NCBI GenBank assembly: GCA_947000775.1
Contig: CAMQGK010000110.1
Span: 24,401,501-24,465,500 of the forward strand
Source of the DNA: Pterois miles
Taxonomy: Eukaryota > Chordata > Actinopteri > Perciformes > Scorpaenidae
Direction: 5' to 3'
DNA length: 64,000 nucleotides
A model generated the notes under the pieces. That model saw nothing but the letters and a program-made list of their open reading frames with translations, was not told the origin of the DNA and searched no databases. Positions within the stretch are counted from its first letter, which is position 1. Every line of letters begins with the position of its first letter. The position numbers and the translations under genes were made by a program. This document shows positions 1-11,625 of this stretch, piece by piece.

Positions 1-160
1 TTAAGTGTTCAGTTGTACTTAGCGCCACCCTCTTGTGTCACTTGTGGTTGCAAAAAAACAAGATGGCAGCCAAAACGCTGAACTCAAAGCTTCAAAACAG
101 TCCACAAACCAATGGGTGATGTCACCGTGACCACATCCACTTCTTATATACAGTGTGTGG
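1..160 (+). repeat. 3' end of a dispersed repeat (truncated by the window edge)
   Basis: GTTCAGTTGTACTTAGC, CACCCTCTTGTGTCACTT, CCACAAACCAATGGGTGATG and CCACTTCTTATATACAGTGT recur with small changes at 13780-13880, 19700-19875, 48140-48305 and, inverted, 63223-63400. Confidence 0.65.
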
Positions 161-545
161 TCAGCACACTAACATGCTGATATTTAGCAGCTTTAGTGTT
201 AGCATCATTGTTACCGTGTTAGCATGCTCATACTATTTAGCACTAATACAGTAAATGGGCAAATTAATGTTTTGATTTGATGATGTCACTAAATGAAAAG
301 TCACTCAGATGAAGTCATTAAAATTCATCCTGAAGTCATTAAAATTCATCCTGAGGTTGAATGTGTGTGTGATCAAAGATCTCGGGTATAAATCAAATAG
401 TTCACAAGATTTCTAACTCAAAACCGGAAATGCCAGCCTCATGGTGGCGCTACGGGAAATCAGGGGATCACCAAAGTCAGTCATTAGCCTACAGTATATC
501 CTCTGGGAACTATTCATATCTGTATAAAATGCCCTCTAGTGTGGC
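161..545 (+). repeat. dispersed repeat (GGTGGCGCTA / CAGGGGATCACC family)
   Basis: It has TTAGCATGCTCATACT, ATTCATCCTGAGG, CTCATGGTGGCGCTACGG and TCAGGGGATCACCAAAGTCA. Other fragments lie at 19060-19325, 33935-34030 and 56485-56835. I recognise this as a very common fish repeat. Confidence 0.6.
310..351. repeat. perfect 21-bp tandem duplication
   Basis: The unit TGAAGTCATTAAAATTCATCC occurs twice in a row without a mismatch (310-330 and 331-351), inside the dispersed repeat at 161-545. This points to a recent slippage or duplication. Confidence 0.9.
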
Positions 546-1049
546 TAAAACACAAAGAGAAAGACCCTAACATTTCACTGTATTATATTTTATTATGGTA
601 AGCTATTGTATTTCTTTTTTGATACATTTTATAATTAACTATGAATAATAATGCCTGGCAATCATAGAAAGGTATTGCTATTTTCCACAGCCGCTTGCAA
701 TAATTAAGTCAAACTGCAAATTAAACCACTCTGGTGGTCTCCCGCTGCAGCGCAGCAGAGCCCAGAGCAGCATCCTCCGCCCCACACTATACTGATTAGA
801 CCTGTCACTAACCCCCAAACAAAATAATCAGAAACACAAAATGGAGGGCAATTCAGGTATGCTGCGGTACTAAGGAGGGCTGAAAGCATCCTCATCAGGG
901 GAATATATGCCTGGCTCTGGTGCAGGGGAAAGATAGCACGACCCCTTGCTGTGGGAGAGTCACAGCAGGGGAAATTGGCTGGCTGTCTCCGTGCCTTTAC
1001 TGTCTGCACTCCATCAAAAGACAGCAGTGGGGGACCACACACTCCCAAA

Positions 1050-1174
1050 CTAATGATAAAACATCAAGGACAGCATAATGTTGCCGCCGGGGATGGAGTG
1101 TATGGCGGAGGTGGTGTTGATGGTGGTAGGGGGGTATCGGGGTATCGGGCAGAGAGATTTTACTCTGACAGGAT
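1050..1174 (-). other. candidate cadm1 stalk or alternative terminal exon (weak)
   Basis: A good-looking acceptor (pyrimidine run 1200-1177 read on the minus strand, ending CTCTTCAG) is followed at 1174 by AT CCT. In the phase left by exon 7 this gives D-P, as at the start of the mammalian CADM1 stalk. The frame then runs 40 codons, including RYPPTTINTTSAIHSIPGG, a Pro/Thr/Ser stretch with PPTTI as in the known stalk. It stops at TAG (1052-1050). I see no strong donor before the stop, so if it is real it would end the protein without a membrane anchor. It may equally be chance sequence in a C-rich patch. Transcript evidence would decide. Confidence 0.22.
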
Positions 1175-2399
1175 CTGAAGAGGGGTGGGGGGGCTAGATC
1201 TCTTTCCCTGTGACCGAAGGCAGTCTGATAGCAGAAATGTCAGTGTCTGGAAGGGGGAAATTGGCCATTCAAGGAAGAGGGTCTTCACAAAGGCCGGGAT
1301 AGGATGTGGCACATATAATATCCCAGCAAACATGAATTCTCCATGGGCAATTTCCAGGCTGGATGATTCTGGGCAGAGCATTATGAAGGCTGAAATATGA
1401 GTGTATTTTGGAGAGGCCATATTTTCAGGGAGCATTTGTATCAGTGAGGAATCTGATATGAGAAAATTTAACCACAAAGTGAAACAATGTAGGAGAAATT
1501 GTTTATCTGTGCCTGCTTAAACCCAGCTGCCAACACGACAGCAGGGAAGAGATTTTCTTTTGTCTTTTAGTCTGTATTCTTTTGCTTAAAATTTACTTTT
1601 ACATTAAGCTTTATGGAGGTTTTCTTCAAACACGAGATGGTAAAAGGGGTATCTATTGAATTTATATCATGAAAAATCAGTCTGCAAGCTGAGTTGTTCC
1701 TCACTGTGTTGCACATTTGATGAAATCAGTGTGATTCACAAGGACAGTTTCACAACAGGCTTTCATAAGAACAGGGAGACCCATGAGTCCTGTCTGCTTG
1801 CATTATGTCAGATAAACCCTGAATTTCCAGTGGCTTGTGAATCTTTGACTCCTTGTCCACGTAAGATTTATAGGTCAAAAAGTCAACCATGGGCTAAACC
1901 GCGGTGCTGAAAGCAGCATTGTTCTCCTGCCAACAGGCAGTATGTGTGAGTTATAGCAGCAGGTCACCGCTCGGAGAGAGACAGGCCTCTCTCTGGTCGG
2001 CTCTCTCCCACACCACACACCAGCCGGGGGGCACAATTCACAGCCCTGCTGCAGACACGCCCACGTGGAGAACAGCATGTCGAGCCTCTTTCTCAGCCTT
2101 TTCTCGAACGGCCGTATACAATACACGCACCACAATAGGACTTGATTTGACGCGGATTTACATCGGCCTCACACCTGTCTGGGCTGTCAGGCGATGAAAG
2201 GTCATTAGTCTTTTTGAAATAGGAAGAGCCCGAAGGACTAGCAAGCGGTGGAGAATGGCAGCAGGATGAAAGGCGATTGATGGACAATTCGGCTCAGCTC
2301 TATCAATAATGCTCCAGAGTAAATTTATAAAGAACAAAACAACTCATTTAAATAAAGCTATTTGTTGCATGCAGTTGGTTAGACTTTTTTGACAGGGTG

Positions 2400-3000
2400 T
2401 GATGGTTTTAAAGCTGCAGAGGGCAGAAATGGAGCAAATATGATTACAAGTATTTATTTTTTATGAAACGGTTGCTGTATCCTGAGAATAGTGTATGAGA
2501 CAGGTAATCTGAAAAAGATAAGGTGCTTCTGTGTCCTCTGGTGCCCCTAATGGCATCTGCAAGATTTCACAGACTGGAGGAAAACAACCAATCAGAGCTG
2601 AGCTGGAGCCTGTCGTCTCTGAGCAGCTGTCAATCACAGACAAAGTCAAACTAGGCAGAGCTGATTAAATATGAGTCAATATTCGGTTACTGTAATGCCT
2701 ATTTCTCCTCAAATGTTTTCAGAAACATCTAGTAGTTACTGTTTAGCTGTAAAATGAGAACGTTTGTGACCCGGCAGCCATGTTGAGATCAGTTGAAGAA
2801 ACGCTAAGCACCGCCCACCAGCCGGAGCACAGCCAAAAGGAATGCTCTATCTCTGAAATGACCTGTGATTGGCCATGAGGAGGTGCACAAGTCTAGTTTT
2901 CTCTCAGAGCAGTTGATTTACAATATGCCGAAAGGTTATTAAGGGATTTTTGCCAAAAACATTCTGCCTGCTGAAGCTTTAACAGGAACAAGAGCGCACA
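2400..3000. repeat. fragment related to the 4957-6011 element
   Basis: It contains AAAGCTGCAGAGGGCAG, AGCAAATATGATTACAAG, GCTGTATCCTGAGAATAGTG and GAGACAGGTAATCTG. It also has CTCTGAAATGACCTGTGATT, AGGAGGTGCACAAGTCTAG and CAATATGCCGAAAGGTTATT, which recur at 29755-29900. Confidence 0.55.
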
Positions 3001-4956
3001 CACAAACAAAACGCCAGATAAGACAAGAAAATTTGTGGGCGGGATAGTGTTGGTGGACGGTTTGAAGTCGTGTGTCGCCGCTGAGAAGTCAAACAAAAAT
3101 ATCTTCCCATGTTAAAACCAATCTATGCTGCAGAAACACTAATTAAACCACTGTAGCAAGCATGATTAGTCTGGGGCAACAAACCCTCACATGGACCACA
3201 ACATGATTTTGTTTGGCATTAAATCCTCCAGAAAAAGAGGAGTGGGAGTCGCAGACATAATTATACGCGGTTATGAGCACCTTTTACCAATCTCCTGTGT
3301 CTCATTATAGCGAGCTGGAGTCATCGTGCCTCCAACGCCTGCACACCAGACGAATGGTGTTTAATGGAAATTGGTAAAATATGTGGATAGGAAGTTACTA
3401 ATTGAAGGTGTCATAGCCAAAGGCACAAATACTGATTGCAAATATACTTTAGGTAGAAAGGATAGTTGTTTTTTTTATAAATTGTGGACTACAGAACATT
3501 TTACCCCAATTGCTTTTCATTCATTTAGTGCAAGTTTTAGGGGTGCAGCACGAAGCAAATGATACCTAAAGCAGTGGACGCACTTCATTCATGGGCTGTT
3601 AAATGCCCACAGGTGCTTCGGTGAAAACTATTAGAATATTATGTTATGTGTTTGAGATTAACATAACACTCATTAAAAAACTCTGAGAGGAAGCACAGTA
3701 AATTTTAGTGTCAAAGGAATCTTTGCGCAACGATTAGGAATTTAGTTGTGATAGCTCGAATAAGTCTGCCTGAAGTGAGCTATTTGCCGGCATATGCTGT
3801 CCTTTTGTTTGGGAGCGATCATTATGGGCCCATTGGGAACAAGCAGATGCCATCATCTGCCTGGCAGAGCACGATGATGAATAACCATGGGGCGGCGGAG
3901 CTGTGAGAGTCACAGGAAACCTATGTCATGGTGACAAAGTCCCGCTTGTCAGCATGGTGGAATAAACACATAAACATCAGACATACGATGGGTGTGAAAA
4001 TCTGCATAATATGTTCCATTAACTGCATGTCACTTTTTCAAAAACTGGACGGTACCGGTGTTTTCTCTGAATGCTTTGTGCCTGAGAGATTTAGATGAGT
4101 GATGGGTGTATAAGACATTCATACAGTTATTCTTCCTGCAAATTGAAAACATCAACAACACATCACCTATCCACTAAACCATTCAGGAGGCAAGTTTTTA
4201 AAGTTTCCAGGTGTGGAAATTCAGTCCTAAGTTAGTCTTACAAAGTAGAGGAAGCTGCATTAGTCCTGCACCCACAGCACTCCTTATTTTCCTTCTCTAG
4301 TTTCTCCCGACAGGTTTTTAGACGCCTCCGATCTGCCCAAGAGCTTGTCCCTCCATTAAAATCCCATTCACTGCTTGCCCTACAATTGGCGAGATGGCGT
4401 TGACGTTAAAGCCATTACAAATGCATTCATTTCCACAAATGCACATTTTTCAGTAACTACCATAAACATTTGCCAGCCAGACACACACACACAAAAACCC
4501 AGTGTTACATTGCTGTTTTTTTGACACACAGTTCATAGCTGTCAACACAACCTGAGTAATAATCAAAACAATATCACCATTCTGAAACCTGCAATCGGCT
4601 CTCTCACAGTATCCACAATGAGGCCATTTTCAGCAGCAGCTTTGCTTTTAGCATAACACTGCACCTCCACTCCATCCCGCTGCTTTGGGCACGTTGGGCT
4701 GAAACAGGAGTGTTGGTTTCAGCGGCCAAATCTAATGATCTGCATCAATGTGGTTATTCAGATATACAGTGATGGCATACTTTTGCACCACAGAATAACC
4801 CACCAGGGTTTGGATGCTTCAAACAAAGAGCTGTTTTATCTGTTTTTGATGTGACAGGTGTACAGACTATTTCATTTAAATAACATTTAGCTGTTGTCAT
4901 TGCAGTGACTCCTCACACCTGGTGGAAACTATTGGCAATAAAAAGTTTAACCTGCT

Positions 4957-6011
4957 AAAGCTGAAGTCACTAACTTAGATTTAATAAAAATTATTTTTAT
5001 AAAACTGTCACAGTATCCTGACAGCAGTGCATGAGACAGATAATCTATGAAAACTTGTGCTTGTGAAACTCTCAAATTCCAACCAAAACTTTCAAACCAG
5101 GCAGCTGATCAAATATAAATCAATAATCTGTTACAGTAATGACGGCCGGTGGGCGGTGCTGGATTTTGGTTTGACTGTATTTAACACGACAGCCGGGTCA
5201 CAAACCCCAAAGTTTCTCATTGCTGCCTAGTTTGACAGGTTGATCAGAGTTCACAAGTTTCTCAAGCAGTGATTTTTAGTTGCCCAGAGACTGCTTGGCT
5301 CTGATTGGTTGCTTAGATTTGGACACGGTGGACTCCTGCAAATGCCATTAGGGTACGTTGACCAGACATCATGGTTTGGCGGGCTCTGGTTAGACCTCCC
5401 TCAGGACCGTTTTTCACCGAGTGTCTCTTATCTGGACAAAATGCTGTCTGGAACTCCACATTTTAATTAGCTTGTGGCTGTCGCGAGGAACACAATGTGA
5501 TAGAAATTGTCTGAGTTCAAAACTAAAGTTGAAAAATAATTTCCATAGTCCCACACTATAATAAGTTCCTCTGATGAAAACTCTCTACAGGACTCCCAAA
5601 CTGTCAGAGCATCATGACGGGGATTGCTCTGTGATTAAAGGGGGTGAAAGTAGTGAATGTGATTAGTCATGATTGTCACTAATGCACCCACCTATACTAA
5701 TGCCATCTTTCTGATCCCGCCTCGTGCTCAAATGCACCACAGCCGTCATGATATAAACGCCTATGGTGCGTTCTTCTTAGCATGCACCATGAATGTGCAG
5801 TACAAGGGCCCCTGTTTAGGGGTTTGAAAATATGGAAATATGGTGACCCCCACATTAGGAGCACCAGGAGGACACAGAGGAACATGATTATTTATTTTTT
5901 TTTTTTTTTACAGATTATTTGTCTCATGTACTACTGTCAGGATATAGTGACAGTTTTGTAAAAATAACCTTTTAAAATCATATTTGCTCAAAGCTACCAA
6001 CTGCAGCTTTA
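4957..6011. mobile_element. inverted-terminal-repeat element, about 1.05 kb
   Basis: The left end, from AAAGCTGAAGTCACTAACTT through AAAACTGTCACAGTATCCTG to GAGACAGATAATCT, is mirrored at the right end (5910-6011), which read inverted gives AAGCTGCAGTTGGTAG, AAAACTGTCACTATATCCTG and GAGACAAATAATCTG. There is no credible transposase. Related one-ended fragments lie at 2400-3000 and 29225-29900. Confidence 0.68.
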
Positions 6012-7796
6012 ATTATGGGCATGGGACCAGACAATGAACTCATAATAATCAGCTATTTGACACCTAAATCAATCCCGACAGATTGGAGAACAAGCAAATC
6101 ATATAAATGGTAGGCTAAGGGGTGCACAGCCAGCCTGTCATTTGCCCTGAAGGGGTTTATTTCACAATGACCCACTAGTTGTACCTTATCCCACGTATTA
6201 CACAGCTACTTACTGAAGAAATCAGCAATTTGACACAAAAACGGTCCGTGAGAGTCAAACATCAGAGCTGCGCCCATAGCAACGGTCTGTTGATCATAGC
6301 AACAGTCCGCTATAAAGAAATAACAGACCATATAACGCTGTGATTGACCAATCAGAATTGAGTATTCAACAAAGCCGTGTAATAATAATTAATGAAATGT
6401 TTTTCACGATTCTGATGCCCATCAGGAAAAATGTTTTGTAACGAAGCAAGACCAAAGTCAGACAGTCCAGACATATTTAAAGACATCTGCACTTTCTCAC
6501 AGATTGAGTGAATATGCAAAAGTTTAACTTGTGGTCAAGATCTTTCCTACTTCACTGCAAAGTCCATTGTAATTGTAAAATATGCGCACTGGAGGCTTCA
6601 AGTTTCACATCACGTCTTGTTTAAGTTGAATACTGGACCACAATTGGCTTTCCAAACTAGTTGCGATGTCACAGTCATGCTTGCATGTATATACACATCT
6701 AAAACTCAGTCTTAAGGTGAGCACAGAGGAACTTTCCCTCTTCAGCAGATGTGTGAAAACAGCCTTCTAGTGTCAAACATGCACAGTGAAGCTCAAATAT
6801 CCAAGTGGAATAACAGTAGGTTCCATTTCTGAGTGAGGGGACTTAAGTTCTGAGCCTCGAATTGTACGGTGGATTTGCAGTGATTCAAAAGACTCCTAGA
6901 TATAAACGTTTTAACCTGCATGATTTCTCAGTGAAAAACACATCCATTTTAACATAGAAATGATTTTTCTTTGTACTTGAGAGTGTATACAGCAGATTCA
7001 CCCTTCCTGATTTCGGGTACGGTCACTGGCAGGCAGTGTTCTTGGCACACAGGCAGTAACAAATTGAAACTTGGGAGTGAAATACAAAATGCTCTTCTGA
7101 ACAGCAGGGAGCAAGCGCTCCAAGGAGAGAACGCTAAACTCACCAACAATGGCTGCATCTGCTGCAAATTTATTTCCCCCTCATTCTCATCACCCCTGCC
7201 AGCCACCAAAAACAGGAAATTAAGGTCCGAGGAGGAGTATGTACTGCACTGACGTCACGTCACAGTATTTTTCTAAATGATTTCAAAACTTCAAACAGAT
7301 ACCTCCTGCTGTTCTCCCGTGGGGATTCATGTGCTGAGATGTCTGGTGCACCTTTAAACAGTCGAGTTGTTTACAAGAAAGTTTCATATTCCTCAGATTA
7401 TGTGTGATTGCAGCCAAGTGAATTCACTCCCTCATTTTGTGTTTGGCTTCATTTTGTGTTCTATTAATTGTTGTATTGAGGATTGTGATGTGTTGTAAAC
7501 AAATGAGGATTAAAAAAACGCTATTTGTGTGTCATGTAAAAGTAAAAAGAGTGTGTGAGGAGTGAGGAGAGATTCATATTTTTCGTTGCATTTGAGGTTC
7601 AAAGTGAGGGGAATAAACTGCATTTAAAGTCGAGTTCAGGGAGAGATGGTCCCTTTTATTTATTGCCCTTTACTGGTTGGGTGCAGAACACATTGAAAGT
7701 CCACCCACTTAAGTCAACAGAACCAAAGCCCAACTTCATGGTAGAAATATGAAGTTCAATTTCTGATATGAGACCTAATAGTCATGTTTTTTTGGG

Positions 7797-7995
7797 TTTT
7801 TAAGGAATAGTGTGAGATTTTGGGATTTCTAGCCAAGAGTTAGATGAGAAGATTGACACCACTCTCATGTCTGTAGTAAGTAAGCGTAAAGCTGCAGCCA
7901 GCAGGCTATTAACCGAGCTTAACGTAATGTCTGGAAACAGGGGGAAACATTTGGCTCTGTCCAAATGTAATGAAATTAGCCGACCACCTCCAACA
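7797..7995 (+). repeat. dispersed teleost repeat (GGAATAGTGTGA... family)
   Basis: It carries GGAATAGTGTGAGATTTTGG, AGTTAGATGAGAAGATTGAC, CTCATGTCTGTA, CAGCCAGCAGGC and GGAAACAGGGGGAAACA, a common fish repeat as I remember it. A more scrambled copy lies at 29945-30300. Confidence 0.6.
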
Positions 7996-8126
7996 AACAA
8001 CTTTGTCTAGTGCTTGTTTAGTCTGTTTTTTGGGGTCTCTTCCCGGTCTGCTGTATGGCCATGCGACTTTATAGGTTTTTCTATATAAAATCTCACTTCC
8101 TGGGTTTGTAACATGCCCGTGCAAAG

Positions 8127-8829
8127 ACTGTATATAAAGATGGATTAGGTGACAGCTTTCCAAAAGTGAAGCCAAAACATCTCGATGGCCCTCTGGTGGC
8201 TGGCTGCACTATAGGTCATAAATCCCGCCCTCTGCATGTTAGCAGATGGGACATGGGCCAAAATAAAAAGTCAAAGTACACCTCAAATACATTTTTCCCA
8301 AAGATGGTTTCTGCTGTTTAAGGTAGTTCAGTGTTCATTTTTCTGATAAGTTTGGTTTTAATTAGTTATTTGATGCTATAAAAAAGAGGTGAGCCGTCAT
8401 GATTGACAGCTGTGATTGAGAGCTGTGATTGACAGCTGCTCTGACTGAAGTAGTCATGCAGCCGGAGCCTTGGGAATTGTGCGAGAGAGGAAATGTGACT
8501 TTAACTTTCCATAACCATCACAAGCCTGTGTAATAGAACGTGTCAGTCTGATGATAGATGGTTGGAGCCAAACGGCTACCGTGGTGCTAACGTAGCAGCT
8601 TGGTGGCTCACGCTAACAAGCTGTGGCCGTGCTAGGCTTGTGATTGGCTAGGGGCGGATGTGTGGGCAGGACCTCGATACCATGGCTTCAGGCCAATCAC
8701 TACTATGCAGACTCTGGCTGCAAATGACTATAAAATCCCAAGATGGCAGCTCTCATATCTGAGATATTTTGGCTTCACTTTCGTACAGTGAGAGGAAGAG
8801 GAAATGTGTCATCCATCTAAATATACAGT
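8127..8829 (+). mobile_element. non-autonomous DNA transposon with terminal inverted repeats
   Basis: The ends ACTGTATATAAAGATGGAT (8127-8145) and ATCCATCTAAATATACAGT (8811-8829) are inverted copies with 17 of 19 matches. Inside them the motif AAGTGAAGCCAAAACAT on the left is mirrored by ATTTTGGCTTCACTTT on the right. No transposase frame is visible in 0.7 kb. A diverged inverted copy lies at 53911-54540. Confidence 0.8.
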
Positions 8830-9175
8830 CAGTGGTCCAAAGTCAACAGCTCCTTTATCCATTTCTTTCTGCGTGCTTCTCATCATGCATTAATAGTACA
8901 GCGGCAGCTCAAATCTTCAGCATAAATTTGGAGCTCTGTGTCAACTGCAGCCTGTTCCTCTCAGTAATGGCTTGCATCCACATTAGTTTGAAATGTGATT
9001 CTGCTTGTTGCACAAACGCTGTAGTAAATCCTTATGGTTCCAATACAATCTCACGACTGCCAAAGCTACTGTAGAGAGTTAAGTCTATAAACCTTCCTAT
9101 ATCAGTAATACAGACAGAATCCTGGTGTAACATGGTGGCATTTACACATCGAGTGCAATGAAGCTTAATACCTAC

Positions 9176-9348
9176 CATATACATAGAGGATGTAGTCGTC
9201 GTAGGCCTCCCCCACAGCATTGGACGCCACGCAGCGATAGGTGCCGTTGTAGGACTTGTTGAGATTCTCGATGTACAGATCAGAGCCGGTGACCACAGCG
9301 TGAGGCGGCACGTCCTCGTCTACTCTCAGCCAGTTGATCTGATCGGGA
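9176..9348 (-). CDS. cadm1: cadm1 exon 7: second half of Ig domain 3
   Basis: This 173-bp exon enters in phase 2 and leaves in phase 1, with 57 full codons. It reads PDQINWLRVDEDVPPHAVVT, then GSDLYIENLNKSYNGTYRCV, then ASNAVGEAYDDYILYVY. The order W.RVD...P.HAV..G..L.I.NLNK..NGTYRC.ASN.VG.A..DY.LYVY is that of CADM1 Ig3. YRC carries the second Ig3 cysteine. NKS and NGT are overlapping-region sequons that are also conserved in mammals. The acceptor is GCTCGCTCAG before TCCCGATC and the donor is G|GTAGGT at 9175-9170. The terminal G is the first base of the expected D of the stalk (DPP in mammals). The stalk and transmembrane exons that should follow are not convincingly found to the left. Confidence 0.96.
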
Positions 9349-9600
9349 CTGAGCGAGCACAAATACCACACACATCACTCAAGCACTGTCTATCCACGCT
9401 AGAAATCTGAAATAAAGGTCAACTGTGAGATTGTCTGAGGAGGGCCATCGGCAGGCCCTGTCTAATGATGTGCTGCTCTACACAGCATGCAAACAACTGG
9501 TAGCATTTAAATTGTACAATGAATGTGAGGGTTAAGGGTGCTCGGACTGGTACTGATAGAAAGTATGAGACTTGAGAGAAATTTCTTTTTAAGTACTCAC
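9349..9600 (-). other. cadm1 intron 6
   Basis: A 252-bp intron between the two Ig3 exons with GTGAGT at its 5' end and CGCTCAG at its 3' end. No repeat or other feature was seen. Confidence 0.9.
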
Positions 9601-9697
9601 TGTGGTTTTCCTTCTGCGATACACGTCAAATCTAGATTGTCACCCTCTCTGGTTAAACCGTTAGGATATGTCACCACAATCTTCACTTCTGGTTTAT
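9601..9697 (-). CDS. cadm1: cadm1 exon 6: first half of Ig domain 3
   Basis: This 97-bp exon is too short for an ORF scan and was found by its splice sites. After TTTTCTTTTCAG it reads (T)AT, then KPEVKIVVTYPNGLTREGDN, LDLTCIAEGKP and two bases, CA. It matches the CADM1 Ig3 start (YKP.V.I..TYP..GLTREGD.L.LTC.A.GKP). LTC has the first Ig3 cysteine. The donor is CA|GTGAGT at 9600-9595, in phase 2. The missing third base comes from exon 7 (T), giving histidine. A 252-bp intron, the shortest in the window, separates it from exon 7. Confidence 0.95.
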
Positions 9698-11625
9698 CTG
9701 AAAAGAAAAGATTAGTATTCACAATGCTCCAGTGTCATATGTTACAACAAAACTGGCTTTCCCCTTCATATCTACAGCCAAAGCTTACGGCCAAAAAGAA
9801 ATATAGAGAAGGATGAAATGATTATCCTATGTGCTCAGTAGCGATCCTGCAAGTCTGCAGCACCTCACAGCAATTTTTTTCTTGTTCTTCTTATCAATGC
9901 TAGCCAAAGATTACCAAAATGTCAAGCGGTTTCAGTCAAGCTTTTCTCTTCCTTGAAAGGTCAGACAAAACAGTAGTCTACCTGAAAAAATGAATATTCT
10001 ACACAGACAACAAAAGGCTACCTTGACCTTTCTTTGATGTCTAACAGTGTACGGCAGCCTGTATTACCTCTTCAATCAATGCACCATTTAAAGAACACCT
10101 GAACATCATTGGACACCTGAGCACACCTTGTGGTGACTGTATCCCATGGGCCGCGGCACCAGTAGGCTGTAAGACTATAATGCCAGGACTGCATGATCCA
10201 TAGATAACAGAGGGCAGTGAAAATATCCAGTAAGTCTACACTATGATCTGATCCCTCAAAGATACACTGGGAGTCTGACTGCACCTGGTCTAATGCTGCT
10301 TACACACATGATGTTGGGTCCAAGACATTAAACCTGAATTAGGCGCATTTTCATGAACTGGTTTTGAGTGAATAAACTCTGCTAAAGTGTAGTTTGGTCA
10401 GAAGCTGGCGCTAAAGGCTACGCATCGCTGTACACCACCGGTAAGTAGAGATTGTGAACCGGAAACATCTAACCATGGATGTGGATCTAACCCGTCTGTG
10501 ACATAAAGATGGAGACAGTTTGGGAAAGCTGTAATTGTTCTTTCATGTCAGCTAGGAAGACAAGCATTCACCCGTTATGGCGATATCCGAGAAGATGCTG
10601 CTTTGACACGCCCCTTGGCATCACTTTAGGTTTTGGCAACAAAACCACTTTAGTTAGGTTTAGGGAAAAAAAAACTACATGGTTGGGCTTGAAACTACAA
10701 CGTTTGTAAGGTGGAAATGAAACTGAATGTTGTGAACATGGGACATGAACAAACAGCTGATGGTAACGTGAAAGTGAAACCTAACGTGCAGGACACAACA
10801 TATAATTATTTTTTTTTGCATGTACACAATCACAGTTGCTGGCATATTCATTTAATACAATACACATATAATGTGCATAAAAGCATCTAGCTTATGCAAA
10901 AGACGCAAACTAACTTGTACACGTCTCCTTGAAGTTTGGTTTAGTTAAATATTGTGACTCTCCAAGTGGCATCAATCTGATAAGGACTGTGTGGACCTTT
11001 ATTTCTTGCTTGTTGAGATGTTTTTGAGATGTTAGCTGTATAGTTTCTTCGTTATTCTGCCTGGGGGCGGCAGTAGCTCAGTCTGTAGGGAGTTGGCTTG
11101 GGAACCGGAGGGTCACCGGTTCAAGTCCCGACATGGACCAAGAACTGAGTGTGAACTGGTAGCTGGAGAGGTGCCAGTTTACCTCTTGGGCACTGCCGAG
11201 GTGCCCCTGAGCAAGGCACCAAACCCCCAACTGCTCGGGGCGCTTGTCAGGAGCAGCCCCCTCACTCTGACACCTCTCCAATTGTTGCATGTATATGGAC
11301 CTGTTTGTGCATGTGTGTGTATAAGTTAACAGAGTGAAAAATTGAATTTCCCCTAGCGGGACTAATAAAGGACTATCTTCTTCTTCTTCTTCTTCTATAT
11401 TATTATTTTAACTTTAAAAAACTGTGATTGTTATTGTTGTGGGTGGTGCCATTTGAATGATATATATTTTGTCGTAGGAAGATGATACCAACAAATGCCA
11501 GAGCCCCACCAATAAGTAGTTAAGCCCCCAAACAGCCCAAGCATGACAGAGACTCTCCAGCACTGTTTAAGGGGCCTTGGTGTTCAAGGTTTGAAAAGTA
11601 GCTACTACAGTTTTAGGTTACTCAC
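9698..11625 (-). other. cadm1 intron 5
   Basis: A 1.9-kb intron between Ig2 and Ig3. It contains a tRNA-derived SINE in the opposite orientation (11064-11396). The remainder is AT-rich unique-looking sequence with no feature that I can name. Confidence 0.9.
11064..11396 (+). mobile_element. tRNA-derived SINE
   Basis: The head is tRNA-like, with RNA polymerase III box A (TAGCTCAGTCTG, 11074-11085) and box B (GGTTCAAGTCC, 11118-11128) at the usual spacing. A unique body follows (AGCTGGAGAGGTGCCAGTT...GCAAGGCACCAAACCCC). The 3' end is CCCCTAGCGGGACTAATAAAG followed by a (TTC)n tail. This layout is typical of a widespread teleost SINE whose tail is shared with a LINE. The copy is close to full length. 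It lies antisense to cadm1 in intron 5. Confidence 0.9.

Larger units (their letters stand above)
1..9175 (-). other. cadm1 intron 7 (partial)
   Basis: This is intronic sequence downstream of exon 7, running off the left edge. It holds repeat fragments at 1-160, 161-545, 2400-3000, 4957-6011 and 7797-7995, and an inverted-repeat element at 8127-8829. One weak exon candidate lies at 1050-1174. The rest (about 1200-2400, 3000-4950, 6020-7790) shows no gene or RNA that I recognise. ORFs here are short and have no homology that I can name. Confidence 0.75.

Noticed and set aside
704..1048. 114-codon minus-strand ORF near the candidate stalk exon
   Set aside because: It lacks the expected CADM1 transmembrane segment and conserved cytoplasmic tail, and does not continue the candidate exon in frame.
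8380..8460. Possible CRISPR-like tandem repeat
   Set aside because: Units are contiguous with no spacers, in a vertebrate MITE.
11064..11396. Possible tRNA gene from box A and box B
   Set aside because: The tRNA-like head is followed by a SINE body and TTC tail and cannot form a normal cloverleaf with CCA-end stem, so it is called a SINE.
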